Source of the DNA: an uncultured Microbulbifer sp.
GTDB lineage: Bacteria; Pseudomonadota; Gammaproteobacteria; Pseudomonadales; Cellvibrionaceae
Assembly: GCF_947504145.1 (NCBI RefSeq)
Contig: NZ_CANNGQ010000005.1
Span: forward strand, 186,001-250,000
Direction of reading: 5' to 3'
Length of the DNA stretch: 64,000 bases
Shown here: positions 45,853 to 54,970 of the stretch, in pieces
How positions within the stretch are numbered: position 1 is the first letter of the stretch
How the letters are laid out: each line of letters begins with the position of its first letter
Program-made: the position numbers and the translations under genes
Notes under the pieces: generated by a model
What the model was told of the DNA's origin: nothing
Seen by the model: the letters and a program-made list of their open reading frames with translations, nothing else
Databases searched by the model: none

Positions 45853-47048
45853 GTCGAGTGGATTTTGATTTTTACGAGTCGGAAGATCCGGTCTGGAATC
45901 CCGCACTGCTGACCATCCCTGTGCCGGGGATTCGCAAGATGGTTAACATGGCCGCTTCGATGGAGGATGTCATTCATCTGTCCATCGGCCAGCCCGATGC
46001 GCCGACGCCGCCCCATGTGGTACAGGCGACCGTGGATGCGCTGAATGCCGGCCAGACCGGTTACACCATGGATGCGGGATTGCCTGAATTACTGGATGCA
46101 CTGGCGGAATATTACGGAGAGCGGTCCGGGCGTGAGATCAGCCCGGAGAATATTCTGATCACTACCGGTGCCACTGAAGCGGTGTACCTGGCGCTTACTG
46201 CGGTGTCTGCACCCGGGCGTGAATTTATCGTGCCCGATCCCTCATTCATGTTGTACGCGCCTTTGATTCGGATGAATGGCGGGGAAGTGAAATATATTCC
46301 CACTCGCGCGGAGAATAATCACCAACTGGATCCGCAGGAGGTGATCGACGCAATTGATACCAACACGCACGCGATTATTCTCAACTCCCCTAGTAATCCC
46401 ACCGGTACCGTATACCCGCGCGAAACGGTGGAAATGATTGTGCAGGAGGCCGCGTACCGCGGAATATACGTAATCAGCGATGAGGTGTACGACCATCTGA
46501 TCTACGACGATCGGGATTATGCCAGCGTCTTGTCCTGCTGCTCGGATCTGGACCATGTGATGGTAATGAGTAGCTTTTCCAAAACCTTCAGCATGGCGGG
46601 CATGCGCGTGGGCTGGCTGATCGCAAGCCAGGGGGCGATTCGCAAGCTACGCCGCTATCACATGTTTACCACAACGGTAGCGAATACACCCTGCCAATGG
46701 GGTGGTGTTGCCGCGCTCAAGGGCGATCGCAGTTTTGTATCGGACGTGGTGGATACTTACAGAAAACGCCGTAACCGCCTGGTTGAACTGGTGGACCGCA
46801 CGCCCTTTCTGGAAGGGTATGTGCCGGAAGGTGCGTTTTATATGTTTCCCGCGCTGCCTGAAGGTGTGAATGGTAATAATGTGGCGCTGCGATTACTGCG
46901 GGAAACCGGTGTGTGCACCATTGCCGGCGATACCTTCGGGGAGAGCAGCCGCAATGCACTGCGCTTCAGTTATGCCACTTCCATCGAAAATATCGAGCGG
47001 GCATTTGAACGGATTATTCCGTGGATGGAGAAGCAGGATTTTGGCTGA
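45849..47048 (+). CDS. Class I/II PLP-dependent aminotransferase
   Basis: A 399-residue fold-type I aminotransferase resembling the aspartate/aromatic/alanine group. Visible features are IHLSIGQPDAPTPPHV near the N-terminus, NSPSNPTGTVYPRE (Asn that contacts the PLP ring), DEVYDHLIYDD, and the PLP lysine in SSFSKTFSMAGMRVGW at about 241. The C-terminal FGESSRNALRFSYATS supplies the substrate-carboxylate Arg. It overlaps the amidase by four bases. The pairing suggests that the amidase frees an amino acid or amine that this enzyme deaminates to an oxo acid. Confidence 0.94.
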   Translation: MSRVDFDFYESEDPVWNPALLTIPVPGIRKMVNMAASMEDVIHLSIGQPDAPTPPHVVQATVDALNAGQTGYTMDAGLPELLDALAEYYGERSGREISPENILITTGATEAVYLALTAVSAPGREFIVPDPSFMLYAPLIRMNGGEVKYIPTRAENNHQLDPQEVIDAIDTNTHAIILNSPSNPTGTVYPRETVEMIVQEAAYRGIYVISDEVYDHLIYDDRDYASVLSCCSDLDHVMVMSSFSKTFSMAGMRVGWLIASQGAIRKLRRYHMFTTTVANTPCQWGGVAALKGDRSFVSDVVDTYRKRRNRLVELVDRTPFLEGYVPEGAFYMFPALPEGVNGNNVALRLLRETGVCTIAGDTFGESSRNALRFSYATSIENIERAFERIIPWMEKQDFG

Positions 47049-47071
47049 TCCGACGAACCTGACCTGCACGT

Positions 47072-50000
47072 TTAGTGGAAGTTACGCACATGCTGTATCT
47101 CTTTCCAGGTGATGCACTCGATTTTTTTACCAATCAGGTGAATTACGGAGTAGGGTGACCCGCGGGTGGTTCGGCTTATCTGCAATTTCCCCTCTATCAC
47201 CATGATCTTGCCGCTGATGATTTCCGAGCGGTACCTTTCCTGAACCTGCTTCCACAACACCACATTGATCACCCCGGTTTCGTCTTCCAGAGTCAGAAAT
47301 ATGACGCCGGCAGCACTTCCGGGTCTTTGCCGGCAGGTGGTGAGGCCGAGAACTTTTACCGGCTGTCCATCACTGAAACCATTCAGGTCCCGCGCCCTGG
47401 GCAGTTTGCGAAAGCGTATCTGTTTGCGCAGCAGGGCAATGGGATGTTCACCGAGACTCAAGCCGGTACTTCGGTAGTCGGAGTAGGTGTTGTCCTGCTG
47501 GTTGACCTCCGGCTGATGGGGGGCTTGTGCTGCGTTGTCGAGCTGATGGCTCAAGGCATTCCAGGTATTTTGATAACGGTCCGCGCTGAGGCTGTAGAAG
47601 CTGTTTGCGTGCGCCAGCAGTGCGCGCTGTTCAGCGGAAATATCAACCCGCTGGGTAAAGTCTGCCAGGCTGTCGAAGGTTTTCTGGGAACTCTCAGCCA
47701 GAATGACCTCTGCGGTATCCGCGGTGACGCCTTTTATCAGTCTTAATCCCAGGCGAATTTCTGCTGCCTGGGGAGTTGCCTCAGGCGTTGCCATAGCGCT
47801 TTCATTACGCTGTAACTCCAATCGGTGATCCCAGCGACTGTATTGCACGTCAACCGGGAGCACGGTCACGTTGTGGCGCTGTGCGTCATAGACCAGTTGT
47901 GCAGGTGCATAGAATCCCATCGGCTGGCTGTTCAGCAATCCGCAGTAAAATGCCGCCGGGTGATGGTGTTTGATCCAGGCCGAAAAATACGCGAGCAGGC
48001 CAAAGCTTGCGGAGTGGGATTCGGGGAAACCGTAGGAGCCAAACCCTTTCATCTGCTCGAACAGCTGTTCTGCCAGGTTGCGCTGGTAACCATTTTTGAG
48101 CATCCCATTGATCAGTTTTTCCCGAAACTGAATCAGATTGCCGTTTTTGCCCCAGCTGGCCATGGCGCGCCTGAGGGCATCGGCCTCACCGCCGCTAAAG
48201 CCCGCAGCTACCATGGAGAGCTTGATTACCTGCTCCTGAAAAATAGGGACGCCCAGAGTGCGCTCCAGTACCGGGCGTAAGTTTTCGTGCGGGTAGGTGA
48301 CCGGTTCGAGTTTCTGTTTGCGGCGCAGATAAGGGTGCACCATACCGCCCTGAATCGGCCCGGGGCGCACGATGGCAATTTCTATCACCAGTTCATAAAA
48401 GGTTCTTGGCTGCAGGCGCGGCAGCATGCTCATCTGTGCGCGGGACTCGATCTGAAAGACACCGACGGTGTCAGCCCTGCAGATCATGTTGTACACGTCG
48501 GGGTCGTCCGCGGGGATTTCCCGGAGGCCTATCCTGCGTCCGTAGAGCGCGATATAGGTGAGAGACTTGCGCAATGCGGTGAGCATTCCGAGTGCCAGGA
48601 TATCCACCTTCATCAATTTCAGGTCTTCGATATCCTCCTTGTCCCACTGCACAATGGTGCGGTTTTCCATGGCCGCATTTTCGATAGGCACCAGTTGGCT
48701 GAGGCGTTGTTCGGTAATGACAAACCCTCCCACATGCTGTGAAAGGTGTCGGGGAAAGCCGTAGATCTGCTGCAGCAGTACTGGCAGCATTTTTCCGACA
48801 TTGCTGTTGGGGGGGATACCTGCCTTCTGCATTTGTTGTGGAAAATCGTCCAGCGTATCCCACCAGGCACGCCCGGCCTGAACCCTCTCGATGGTGGCAG
48901 CCCCCAGGCCCAGAGCCTTTCCTATATCCCGCAAGGCGCTTTTGAACCGGTAGGTTATTTTGGTTGCGGCCAGTCCGGCCCGCTCGCGGCCGTATTTCCG
49001 GTAGATGTACTGGATGATTTCTTCGCGCCGTTCGTGCTCGAAATCCACATCGATATCCGGTGGCTCATTGCGCTCGCGGGAAATAAAGCGTTCAAACAGC
49101 AGGCCGATTTTATGCGGGTCGATTTCGGTAATGAACAGGCAGTAGCACACCACGGAGTTGGCGGCTGAGCCGCGGCCCTGATAGAGAATATGCTGGCTGC
49201 GGGCAAACTGTACGATGTCGTAAATGGTAAGAAAGTAGTGCTCGTATTTCAGCTCGGCAATCAGCGCCAGCTCGTATTCGATCTGCGCACGAATATGCTG
49301 TTCTGCGCCGTTTGGCCAGCGCAGGTCGGTGCCGGTTTTCACCAGCTCACGCAGGTAGTTGCTGGCGCTTTTGCCGGGCGCGAGTGCTTCGGAAGGGTAC
49401 TGGTATTGCAGTTCCTTCAGGCTGAAGGTACAGCGGTTGGTGATGTTGAGCGTGTTGTCTATTGCGCTGCGGGGGTAAAGCGCAGCGATTTCAGGCAGCG
49501 TGCGCAAATAACGCTCTGCATTCTGTTCAAGCCTGTAACCCAGCTGATCCAGTGTACAGTTGTGGTAATTCGCATTCAGTACATCCTGCAATGGTTTGCG
49601 GCTACGGCTGTGCATCAGTACCGCATTGGTGGCCACCACCGGAAGCTGCTGAGCCTCGGCAAAGGCCAGTAAATTCCGCAGTTGCAGGTTTTCACCGGGT
49701 AGCAGGCGGAGGTTCAGAGCAATGTAGAGCCGCTCAGCAAAATGTTGTTTCAGCTCTGCGGGCAGTTTCAACGGTGTGCTGCCCGGTAGCCACAGGCACA
49801 GTGCGTGTTGGCAGAGCCGGAATATGTCTTGAAGGAATACCTGGTACTGGCCTTTTTCCGTGCGCCGCCGGGCGATGGAAATCAATTCACAAATTTCGCT
49901 ATAGGCGTTTTTGTCTGGGGCCAGTAAAACCAGTTCCTGCTTGTCTTCCTTCAAGCGAAAGAAACTGCCACAGATCAGCTGCAACGGACTACCTTGGGCG

Positions 50001-50173
50001 CTGAGCGTTTCCAATTCCGCATGTGCCCGCACCACACCTGCCATGGAGCATTCATCGGTAATAGCGAGTGCGCGGTAGCCGAGCTGGTGGGCTGTCGCGA
50101 TCAACTCCTGCGGGTGCGAGGCCCCCTGCAGAAATGAAAAATTACTCTGACAGAAAAGTTCTGCGTACTGCAT
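47072..50173 (-). CDS. dnaE2: Error-prone DNA polymerase DnaE2 (ImuC)
   Basis: DnaE2 is the damage-inducible C-family polymerase that works with ImuA and ImuB in mutagenic translesion synthesis. The 1033-residue product begins MQYAELFCQSNFSFLQGASHPQELI, the standard N-terminus of the PHP domain, which fixes the start at 50173, 33 bases after the imuB stop. The catalytic acids are in PDIDVDFEHERREE at about residue 352. The thumb and fingers (FPRHLSQHVGGFVI, GVFQIESRAQMSMLPRLQP) and a C-terminal OB fold (VKVLGLTTCRQRPGSAAGVIFLTLEDETG) are intact. The longer open frame upstream overlaps imuB. Confidence 0.96.
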   Translation of the reverse strand: MQYAELFCQSNFSFLQGASHPQELIATAHQLGYRALAITDECSMAGVVRAHAELETLSAQGSPLQLICGSFFRLKEDKQELVLLAPDKNAYSEICELISIARRRTEKGQYQVFLQDIFRLCQHALCLWLPGSTPLKLPAELKQHFAERLYIALNLRLLPGENLQLRNLLAFAEAQQLPVVATNAVLMHSRSRKPLQDVLNANYHNCTLDQLGYRLEQNAERYLRTLPEIAALYPRSAIDNTLNITNRCTFSLKELQYQYPSEALAPGKSASNYLRELVKTGTDLRWPNGAEQHIRAQIEYELALIAELKYEHYFLTIYDIVQFARSQHILYQGRGSAANSVVCYCLFITEIDPHKIGLLFERFISRERNEPPDIDVDFEHERREEIIQYIYRKYGRERAGLAATKITYRFKSALRDIGKALGLGAATIERVQAGRAWWDTLDDFPQQMQKAGIPPNSNVGKMLPVLLQQIYGFPRHLSQHVGGFVITEQRLSQLVPIENAAMENRTIVQWDKEDIEDLKLMKVDILALGMLTALRKSLTYIALYGRRIGLREIPADDPDVYNMICRADTVGVFQIESRAQMSMLPRLQPRTFYELVIEIAIVRPGPIQGGMVHPYLRRKQKLEPVTYPHENLRPVLERTLGVPIFQEQVIKLSMVAAGFSGGEADALRRAMASWGKNGNLIQFREKLINGMLKNGYQRNLAEQLFEQMKGFGSYGFPESHSASFGLLAYFSAWIKHHHPAAFYCGLLNSQPMGFYAPAQLVYDAQRHNVTVLPVDVQYSRWDHRLELQRNESAMATPEATPQAAEIRLGLRLIKGVTADTAEVILAESSQKTFDSLADFTQRVDISAEQRALLAHANSFYSLSADRYQNTWNALSHQLDNAAQAPHQPEVNQQDNTYSDYRSTGLSLGEHPIALLRKQIRFRKLPRARDLNGFSDGQPVKVLGLTTCRQRPGSAAGVIFLTLEDETGVINVVLWKQVQERYRSEIISGKIMVIEGKLQISRTTRGSPYSVIHLIGKKIECITWKEIQHVRNFH

Positions 50174-50205
50174 GCTGGTTGTGTGGGGGTTGGGTAAAGC
50201 TGAGT

Positions 50206-51711
50206 TCAGGAGTAAACGCCATGCAGAAACCAGGTTTCCGATGTGAGGTCCTGGTACACCCAGTAGAGGCTGCCCTGGCCGCCGCGGGCGATGTAGTAAT
50301 CGCGGGCGTGGCGGTGGTGTTGCCACCAGTAACCGTCGATGCGCTCCGGGCCCTGCAACAGCTGTAGTTCGCCGTCGTAAAACAGCTTGTGGTCGCGCTG
50401 TTGTAGTGGGGTTGGCCTCGGTAGCAGCCAGTTGGGGCGGGTGGCGTTAACCGGGGTGAGCTGGTGCTTGCGGGCCTTGCTCTGCAGGGTCAGGCTATCG
50501 GCATTTTGCCAGGCCTGTTCCGGCAGGTAGCTTTCTGTAAGGGTGACGCCAGAGAGCGCCTGATGTCCCAGCCGGGCTTTGAGTTTGTCGATCAGCTGAT
50601 AGCTCTCATGTTGCTTGTTGCCCTCATCAAAAAAATCTTCCCGCAGGTTATGACTTTCAATGGGCTGTAACTGTTGGCACTTGAGGGTGAGTGCCTGCAC
50701 CGGCTCTTTCAGTTCTACGCGTTCAAATTGCAGTTTTGTCAGCGCGATCAAACGCTGTGGATCCAGTAATGGACGGGAAATGTCCACGTTCACTTCCCGG
50801 TTGCCACGGCTGCCGTAATCGAGCACCCAGCACAGCCGTTGGCTATACAGTTGACGGCGCTGTAACTGTCGGCACAGCTCGCGCACCAGGCGCCCGGCGG
50901 GGAACAGCAGTTGTTCGCTGTTATCCAGTGGGCTTGGGAAAAACAGTTCGCAGTGAAATTCCGCAGGTGGCTCGTAACTGGGTACCGGGTCCGGGCGGGT
51001 GCCGTTCAGGCGGGCAAGATAGTCGATAAAGCTGCGTCCGAAGCGGGCGCCCACTTCCGACAGCGGAATCGCCAGCAACTGGCTGACGCGTTTGATGCCG
51101 CAGGCATATAACTTTGTGATGGCGTTGTGGCTGCAGTCCATTAGTTTACTGGGAGCGAAGCTGATCCACTGCCGCCACTGCTGGGGCGTGGGAGCAGTTT
51201 TGGTTTCCGCCAGCCACTGCCGGTGCTCTGGCAACTGGCTGAGCAGGTGCGCGGCGGAGGGGCTGTGGCCCAGCCCGATAGAGTGGCTGATGCGCATCTT
51301 GTGCAGCTCCTTGCCCAGCTGTTGCAGCAGGGGGCCGAGGCCGTGGTGGGCCTTGAGGCTACCGCTGATTTCCAGGTACAGGCAGGCGCAGTTACTGTCT
51401 GCCTGGTTCTGTGCACTCTCGGCGCTGCGCGGGGATACCACCGGGGTAAAACTGTAGGCCCACTGGGCCAGTTGCTGAAGCAGCTGTTCTTCCCGCTCCG
51501 GGTCCCGTTCCAGCAATTGCAGTTCTGTGCAGTAAGCGCAGGCGGTGGCGATACTGAGCCCGGGTTCTACGTTGTGGGTATTTGCCGTTCGGTTGGCTTC
51601 AATGACCAGGCTGCTCTGGACCACGGCCAGGGCCGCCTGGTCACCGGCGCGGTGGGCGCGGGTCAGCGCTTCCAGGGGCAGTTTGGGTAGTTGAATACAG
51701 AGCCAGAGCAT
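50206..51711 (-). CDS. imuB: ImuB, Y-family polymerase-like mutagenesis protein
   Basis: ImuB is a Y-family polymerase relative that lacks activity and acts as the hub of the ImuA-ImuB-DnaE2 mutasome. From ATG 51711 (Shine-Dalgarno GAGGA) the product has 501 residues and starts MLWLCIQLPKLPLEALTRAH. The first metal-binding acid of active Y polymerases is replaced here by CIQLPKLP, in line with an inactive catalytic site. The palm and little-finger segments (EPGLSIATACAYCTELQLL, YLEISGSLKAHHGLGPLL, GIKRVSQLLAIPLSEVGARFG) are present. The frame is open into imuA, but residues upstream of 51711 are unlike ImuB. Confidence 0.94.
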   Translation of the reverse strand: MLWLCIQLPKLPLEALTRAHRAGDQAALAVVQSSLVIEANRTANTHNVEPGLSIATACAYCTELQLLERDPEREEQLLQQLAQWAYSFTPVVSPRSAESAQNQADSNCACLYLEISGSLKAHHGLGPLLQQLGKELHKMRISHSIGLGHSPSAAHLLSQLPEHRQWLAETKTAPTPQQWRQWISFAPSKLMDCSHNAITKLYACGIKRVSQLLAIPLSEVGARFGRSFIDYLARLNGTRPDPVPSYEPPAEFHCELFFPSPLDNSEQLLFPAGRLVRELCRQLQRRQLYSQRLCWVLDYGSRGNREVNVDISRPLLDPQRLIALTKLQFERVELKEPVQALTLKCQQLQPIESHNLREDFFDEGNKQHESYQLIDKLKARLGHQALSGVTLTESYLPEQAWQNADSLTLQSKARKHQLTPVNATRPNWLLPRPTPLQQRDHKLFYDGELQLLQGPERIDGYWWQHHRHARDYYIARGGQGSLYWVYQDLTSETWFLHGVYS

Positions 51712-51752
51712 CGTTTTTCCTCGCTGTGCCGTCTTCTCCATTCTCTCCAGAG

Positions 51753-52508
51753 TCAGTGGAGTGGTTGATCCCGGCGTACCAGGTTCGGGTTGCGCGCCAA
51801 GTGCAGGCGCTGGCCAGATTTGCCACTCAGTTGCTTTAACAGGTGCAGTGCCAGCTGCTCGCCATCGCTCTGCAGCTGTAAGCGCAGCGCTGCCGGGGAT
51901 GGGGCTTGCGCGCAGGAGCCGGGGCGGAAGTGGAAGTGCAGGCAGTCGCCATCGCGGGCGGCCAGTTGCAGGCGGCGCAGCTCCTTGTCGGCCGGAGTCT
52001 CCTTGCCCTGCCACTGGATCAGCGCGCCACAGGCTCCGGACTGCAGGGACTGCTCCGCAGCCCACAGCTGATCCCGTTGGCCCCGGGGGTGCAGAATCAG
52101 TAGTTTCTCCAGTTGCACACCGGCCTGTGCCAATGCCGGGGCGTAGGGAATGTGCGGTGGGTTGACCAGAATCACCATGCGTCCCTGGCGGGTCAGTTCT
52201 GCCAGTGTGGGGATGATCAATGACATCTCGCCGATACCGGCCTTATCGATCAACAACTCCGTGGTGGCCGCGCGGGGCCAGCCGTGACTGGTCAGCAGAG
52301 CATCCAGCCCGCGGTAACCGGTACTGACCCCGGTGCGGGGGCGACGCTGGCCACTGGCCAGTTGCCAGATATCTGGCCGTGTCAGCAATTGCTGCAGCGG
52401 TTGCGACTGTATTGGCCCAGGCTGTGCGGGCTCGCTGCTGGCTTGTTTACCTAACTGCTTGTTTTGTAAAAAGTTTTCAGCGCTGTTCACGATTGTCTTG
52501 CTCCGCAC
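51753..52508 (-). CDS. imuA: ImuA, SOS mutagenesis protein
   Basis: ImuA is a RecA/SulA-related protein required with ImuB and DnaE2 for damage-induced mutagenesis. The 251-residue product has TGYRGLDALLTSHGWPRAATTELLIDKAGIGEMSLIIPTLAELTRQG at about 63-110, equivalent to the RecA-like nucleotide-binding region with a degenerate Walker A. VILVNPPHIPYAPALAQAGV and FHFRPGSCAQAPSPAALRL follow. The start is GTG 52508 or a second GTG seven codons inside. It is the first gene of an imuA-imuB-dnaE2 operon with two LexA boxes upstream. Confidence 0.93.
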   Translation of the reverse strand: MRSKTIVNSAENFLQNKQLGKQASSEPAQPGPIQSQPLQQLLTRPDIWQLASGQRRPRTGVSTGYRGLDALLTSHGWPRAATTELLIDKAGIGEMSLIIPTLAELTRQGRMVILVNPPHIPYAPALAQAGVQLEKLLILHPRGQRDQLWAAEQSLQSGACGALIQWQGKETPADKELRRLQLAARDGDCLHFHFRPGSCAQAPSPAALRLQLQSDGEQLALHLLKQLSGKSGQRLHLARNPNLVRRDQPLH

Positions 52509-52529
52509 GGGTGGTCTGGCAGGGTTTTG

Positions 52530-52545
52530 CTGTATGCGTATACAG
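52530..52545 (-). promoter_or_regulatory. LexA box 1 (imuA)
   Basis: CTGTATGCGTATACAG, a perfect match to the CTG-N10-CAG SOS box, 22 bases before the imuA GTG and downstream of the predicted transcription start. Confidence 0.92.
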
Positions 52546-52551
52546 TGTCTA

Positions 52552-52567
52552 CTGGTAATTTATACAG
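52552..52567 (-). promoter_or_regulatory. LexA box 2 (imuA)
   Basis: On the plus strand CTGGTAATTTATACAG, also CTG-N10-CAG, 22 bases centre-to-centre from box 1. It covers the predicted -10 hexamer, so LexA bound here would block RNA polymerase. Confidence 0.88.
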
Positions 52568-52587
52568 TAGTCATCCAGTACCGGCAA
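52559..52587 (-). promoter_or_regulatory. Sigma-70 promoter of imuA-imuB-dnaE2
   Basis: Reading the minus strand, TTGCCG (52587-52582) and TATAAA (52564-52559) are separated by 17 bases. The -10 lies inside LexA box 2. Confidence 0.7.
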
Positions 52588-52686
52588 GCCCGTACCAAAT
52601 TCATTGACACTTTTTTGAGCAGGTCAAACCCGCTATGATTCGGCCTCTTTAAATGAGCGCCAGAATTGAGCAGACAAGGGGGCAGG

Positions 52687-53256
52687 GTGAGCATCAAATC
52701 CGATAAGTGGATTCGCCGTATGGCAGAGAATGAGGGCATGATCGAGCCCTTCGAGCCGGGGCAGGTTCGTCACGGTGTATCCGGTGACCGGTTGATCTCC
52801 TACGGCACCTCCAGCTACGGCTACGATGTGCGTTGCGCCAATGAGTTCAAGATCTTCACCAATGTGCACTCCGCTACCGTAGATCCCAAGGCGTTCGATG
52901 AAGACAGCTTTGTGGATGTGACTGGCGACTACTGTGTGATTCCGCCCAACTCGTTTGCCCTCGCGCGCACGGTTGAATACTTTCGTATCCCGCGCTCGGT
53001 ACTGACCATCTGCCTGGGCAAATCCACCTACGCCCGCTGCGGTATCATCGTGAATGTGACCCCGCTGGAGCCGGAGTGGGAAGGCCATGTGACCCTGGAA
53101 TTCTCCAATACCACCAACCTGCCGGCAAAGATCTACGCGAATGAAGGCATCGCACAGATGTTGTTCTTTGAGTCCGATGAAATCTGCGATGTGTCTTACA
53201 AGGACCGCGGCGGTAAGTATCAGGGCCAGCGCGGCGTGACCTTGCCGAAGACCTGA
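52687..53256 (+). CDS. dcd: dCTP deaminase
   Basis: Dcd deaminates dCTP to dUTP, the main source of dUMP for thymidylate in gammaproteobacteria. From GTG 52687 (AAGGGGGCAG upstream) the product has 189 residues and starts [14 protein letters not shown], the normal N-terminus. Family residues are in [55 protein letters not shown] with the catalytic Glu in the TLEFSN strand, and the terminal [17 protein letters not shown] 21 bases upstream is in frame but less likely. Confidence 0.96.
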   Translation: MSIKSDKWIRRMAENEGMIEPFEPGQVRHGVSGDRLISYGTSSYGYDVRCANEFKIFTNVHSATVDPKAFDEDSFVDVTGDYCVIPPNSFALARTVEYFRIPRSVLTICLGKSTYARCGIIVNVTPLEPEWEGHVTLEFSNTTNLPAKIYANEGIAQMLFFESDEICDVSYKDRGGKYQGQRGVTLPKT

Positions 53257-53277
53257 TAACCTACCTGACAGTTACCT

Positions 53278-54474
53278 ATGACCGACTTTCCCACCCAGGC
53301 CGATGTGTTGATCATCGGCGCCGGCGCCGCCGGCCTGATGTGCGCGGCGGTGGCGGGAAAGCGTGGCCGCAGCGCGCTGGTGCTGGACCACGCCAACAAG
53401 GTTGGCAAGAAAATTCTGATGTCCGGCGGCGGCCGCTGCAATTTCACCAATCTGTACACGGCGCCGGACAACTTCTACAGCGAAAACCCGCATTTCTGTA
53501 AATCCGCCCTGGCCCGCTACACGCAGTGGGACTTTATCGCCCTCGTAGAGAAGCACGGAATTCCTTACCACGAGAAAACTCTCGGGCAGCTGTTCTGTGA
53601 TAACAAGTCCCGGGATATTGTCGACCTGCTGCTTGCGGAGTGCCGCACCGCGAAAGCCCAAATCCGCACTCGCTGCGATATCCAGCGCATAGAGCCTCTG
53701 CAACCTAAGGGTTTTGAGGTGCACACCTCACTCGGCAAGGTGGTCTGTGAATCTCTGGTGATTGCCACCGGTGGCCTGTCGATTCCCACCATGGGTGCGA
53801 CAGGGTTTGGTTATGACATTGCCCGCCAGTTCGGCCACAACCTTATTCCCACCCGTGCGGCGCTGGTGCCATTTACACTCAACAAGCGCGCACTGAAACG
53901 GCAGGCCGAACTACCCGGCACTTCTCTGGCGGTGACGGCGGATTGCGGTGAGGGCAGTTTTCACGAGCAGATGCTGTTTACCCACAAGGGGTTGAGTGGG
54001 CCAGCGGTGTTGCAGATCTCCAGTCACTGGCGGGAAGGGGACGCAGTTGCGTTTGATCTCACCCCGGGGTTGGATCTTGGCGAGTGGCTGACCGAGCAGA
54101 AAGTTCATAAACCCGAAAGCCACCTGCGCACGGTACTGGCTGAGCTCTGGAGCAAAAAGTTGGTGCAGTTTTTCCTGCAGCTAAACGGGCTGGAGAGCAA
54201 ACCGCTGAAGCAGTACCACGAAAGTGCGCTGCGGGAACTGGGAAGCAAATTGCAGACCTGGACATTAACCCCGGAAGGCACTGAAGGTTATCGCACCGCG
54301 GAGGTCACTCTGGGTGGGGTGGATACGAACGAGATATCGTCGCGCAGTATGGAAAGCCAGAAGCAGCCCGGCCTGTATTTTATCGGTGAGGTGCTTGATG
54401 TGACCGGCTGGCTCGGTGGGTTTAATTTTCAGTGGGCCTGGGCTTCCGCGCACGCGGCCGGCACAGAAGTGTGA
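53278..54474 (+). CDS. BaiN/HI0933 (YhiN)-family FAD-dependent oxidoreductase
   Basis: A 398-residue flavoprotein of the BaiN/HI0933 family. The FAD-binding start is DVLIIGAGAAGLMCAAVAGKRGRSALVLDHANKVGKKILMSGGGRCNFTN, of which GGGRCNFTN is the family hallmark. VIATGGLSIPTMGATGFGYDIARQFGH and the C-terminal GLYFIGEVLDVTGWLGGFNFQWAWASAHAAG complete the two-dinucleotide-binding fold. The substrate is unknown in most bacteria. It follows dcd by 21 bases. Confidence 0.95.
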   Translation: MTDFPTQADVLIIGAGAAGLMCAAVAGKRGRSALVLDHANKVGKKILMSGGGRCNFTNLYTAPDNFYSENPHFCKSALARYTQWDFIALVEKHGIPYHEKTLGQLFCDNKSRDIVDLLLAECRTAKAQIRTRCDIQRIEPLQPKGFEVHTSLGKVVCESLVIATGGLSIPTMGATGFGYDIARQFGHNLIPTRAALVPFTLNKRALKRQAELPGTSLAVTADCGEGSFHEQMLFTHKGLSGPAVLQISSHWREGDAVAFDLTPGLDLGEWLTEQKVHKPESHLRTVLAELWSKKLVQFFLQLNGLESKPLKQYHESALRELGSKLQTWTLTPEGTEGYRTAEVTLGGVDTNEISSRSMESQKQPGLYFIGEVLDVTGWLGGFNFQWAWASAHAAGTEV

Positions 54475-54483
54475 GGGAAGAGT

Positions 54484-54669
54484 ATGGGTGATGTACTGCC
54501 ATTCAAGAAGAAAACGGCGTGGGAAAAGCACAAAGGGAAAAGCCTGTGTCGCGATGGCTTCCACAAGTGGGTAGTGGTCACCGAGCGCAAGTTTGATGTC
54601 AAGCAGGGGAAGTTGGTTACCGAGTACCGCTGCCAACGCTGTGGAAAAACCAAAACCAAGCTGCTCTGA
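54484..54669 (+). CDS. Small zinc-ribbon-like protein, unknown function
   Basis: A 61-residue basic protein starting 9 bases after the flavoprotein stop, preceded by GGGAAGAG. It has one Cys in the middle (KSLCRDGFHKWVVV) and a CQRCGKTK motif near the C-terminus, so with a His it could form a small metal site. The sequence is too ordered to be random coding, and the spacing implies co-transcription with the flavoprotein. No function is proposed. Confidence 0.75.
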   Translation: MGDVLPFKKKTAWEKHKGKSLCRDGFHKWVVVTERKFDVKQGKLVTEYRCQRCGKTKTKLL

Positions 54670-54772
54670 CTTGCAGTTCTCTCGAGTCTTCTCTCCTTAA
54701 TCCTTCGCCTGTAATCGGTACAGGAAACCCCGGGCATGCAGTATCTCATGCCCGGCGCCACAGATCAGAGCA

Positions 54773-54970
54773 TTAGCAATCCTGGTCTTCTGCACCGGCT
54801 TTTTCTTTCACATCTTCACAGGCATCTTCGACCGCATTGCCCATTTCTGTGACAGTGTCGTCAACTTTTTCGCCTGCTTCTTCGGCACCGGACTGCTTTT
54901 CACAAGCGGCCATACCCAGTGCGAATAGTACTGTAAACGCGACAATACTCAGTTTTTTCAAAATATCCAT
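54773..54970 (-). CDS. Small acidic lipoprotein
   Basis: A 65-residue lipoprotein with signal MDILKKLSIVAFTVLFALGMAAC and lipobox GMAAC. The mature part of about 43 residues is acidic and helical (EEAGEKVDDTVTEMGNAVEDACEDVKEKAGAEDQDC), with a pattern like YtxH or apolipoprotein-style amphipathic helices and two further cysteines. GGGAG precedes ATG 54970. Function unknown; envelope stress or outer-membrane spacer roles are typical guesses for such proteins. Confidence 0.78.
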   Translation of the reverse strand: MDILKKLSIVAFTVLFALGMAACEKQSGAEEAGEKVDDTVTEMGNAVEDACEDVKEKAGAEDQDC

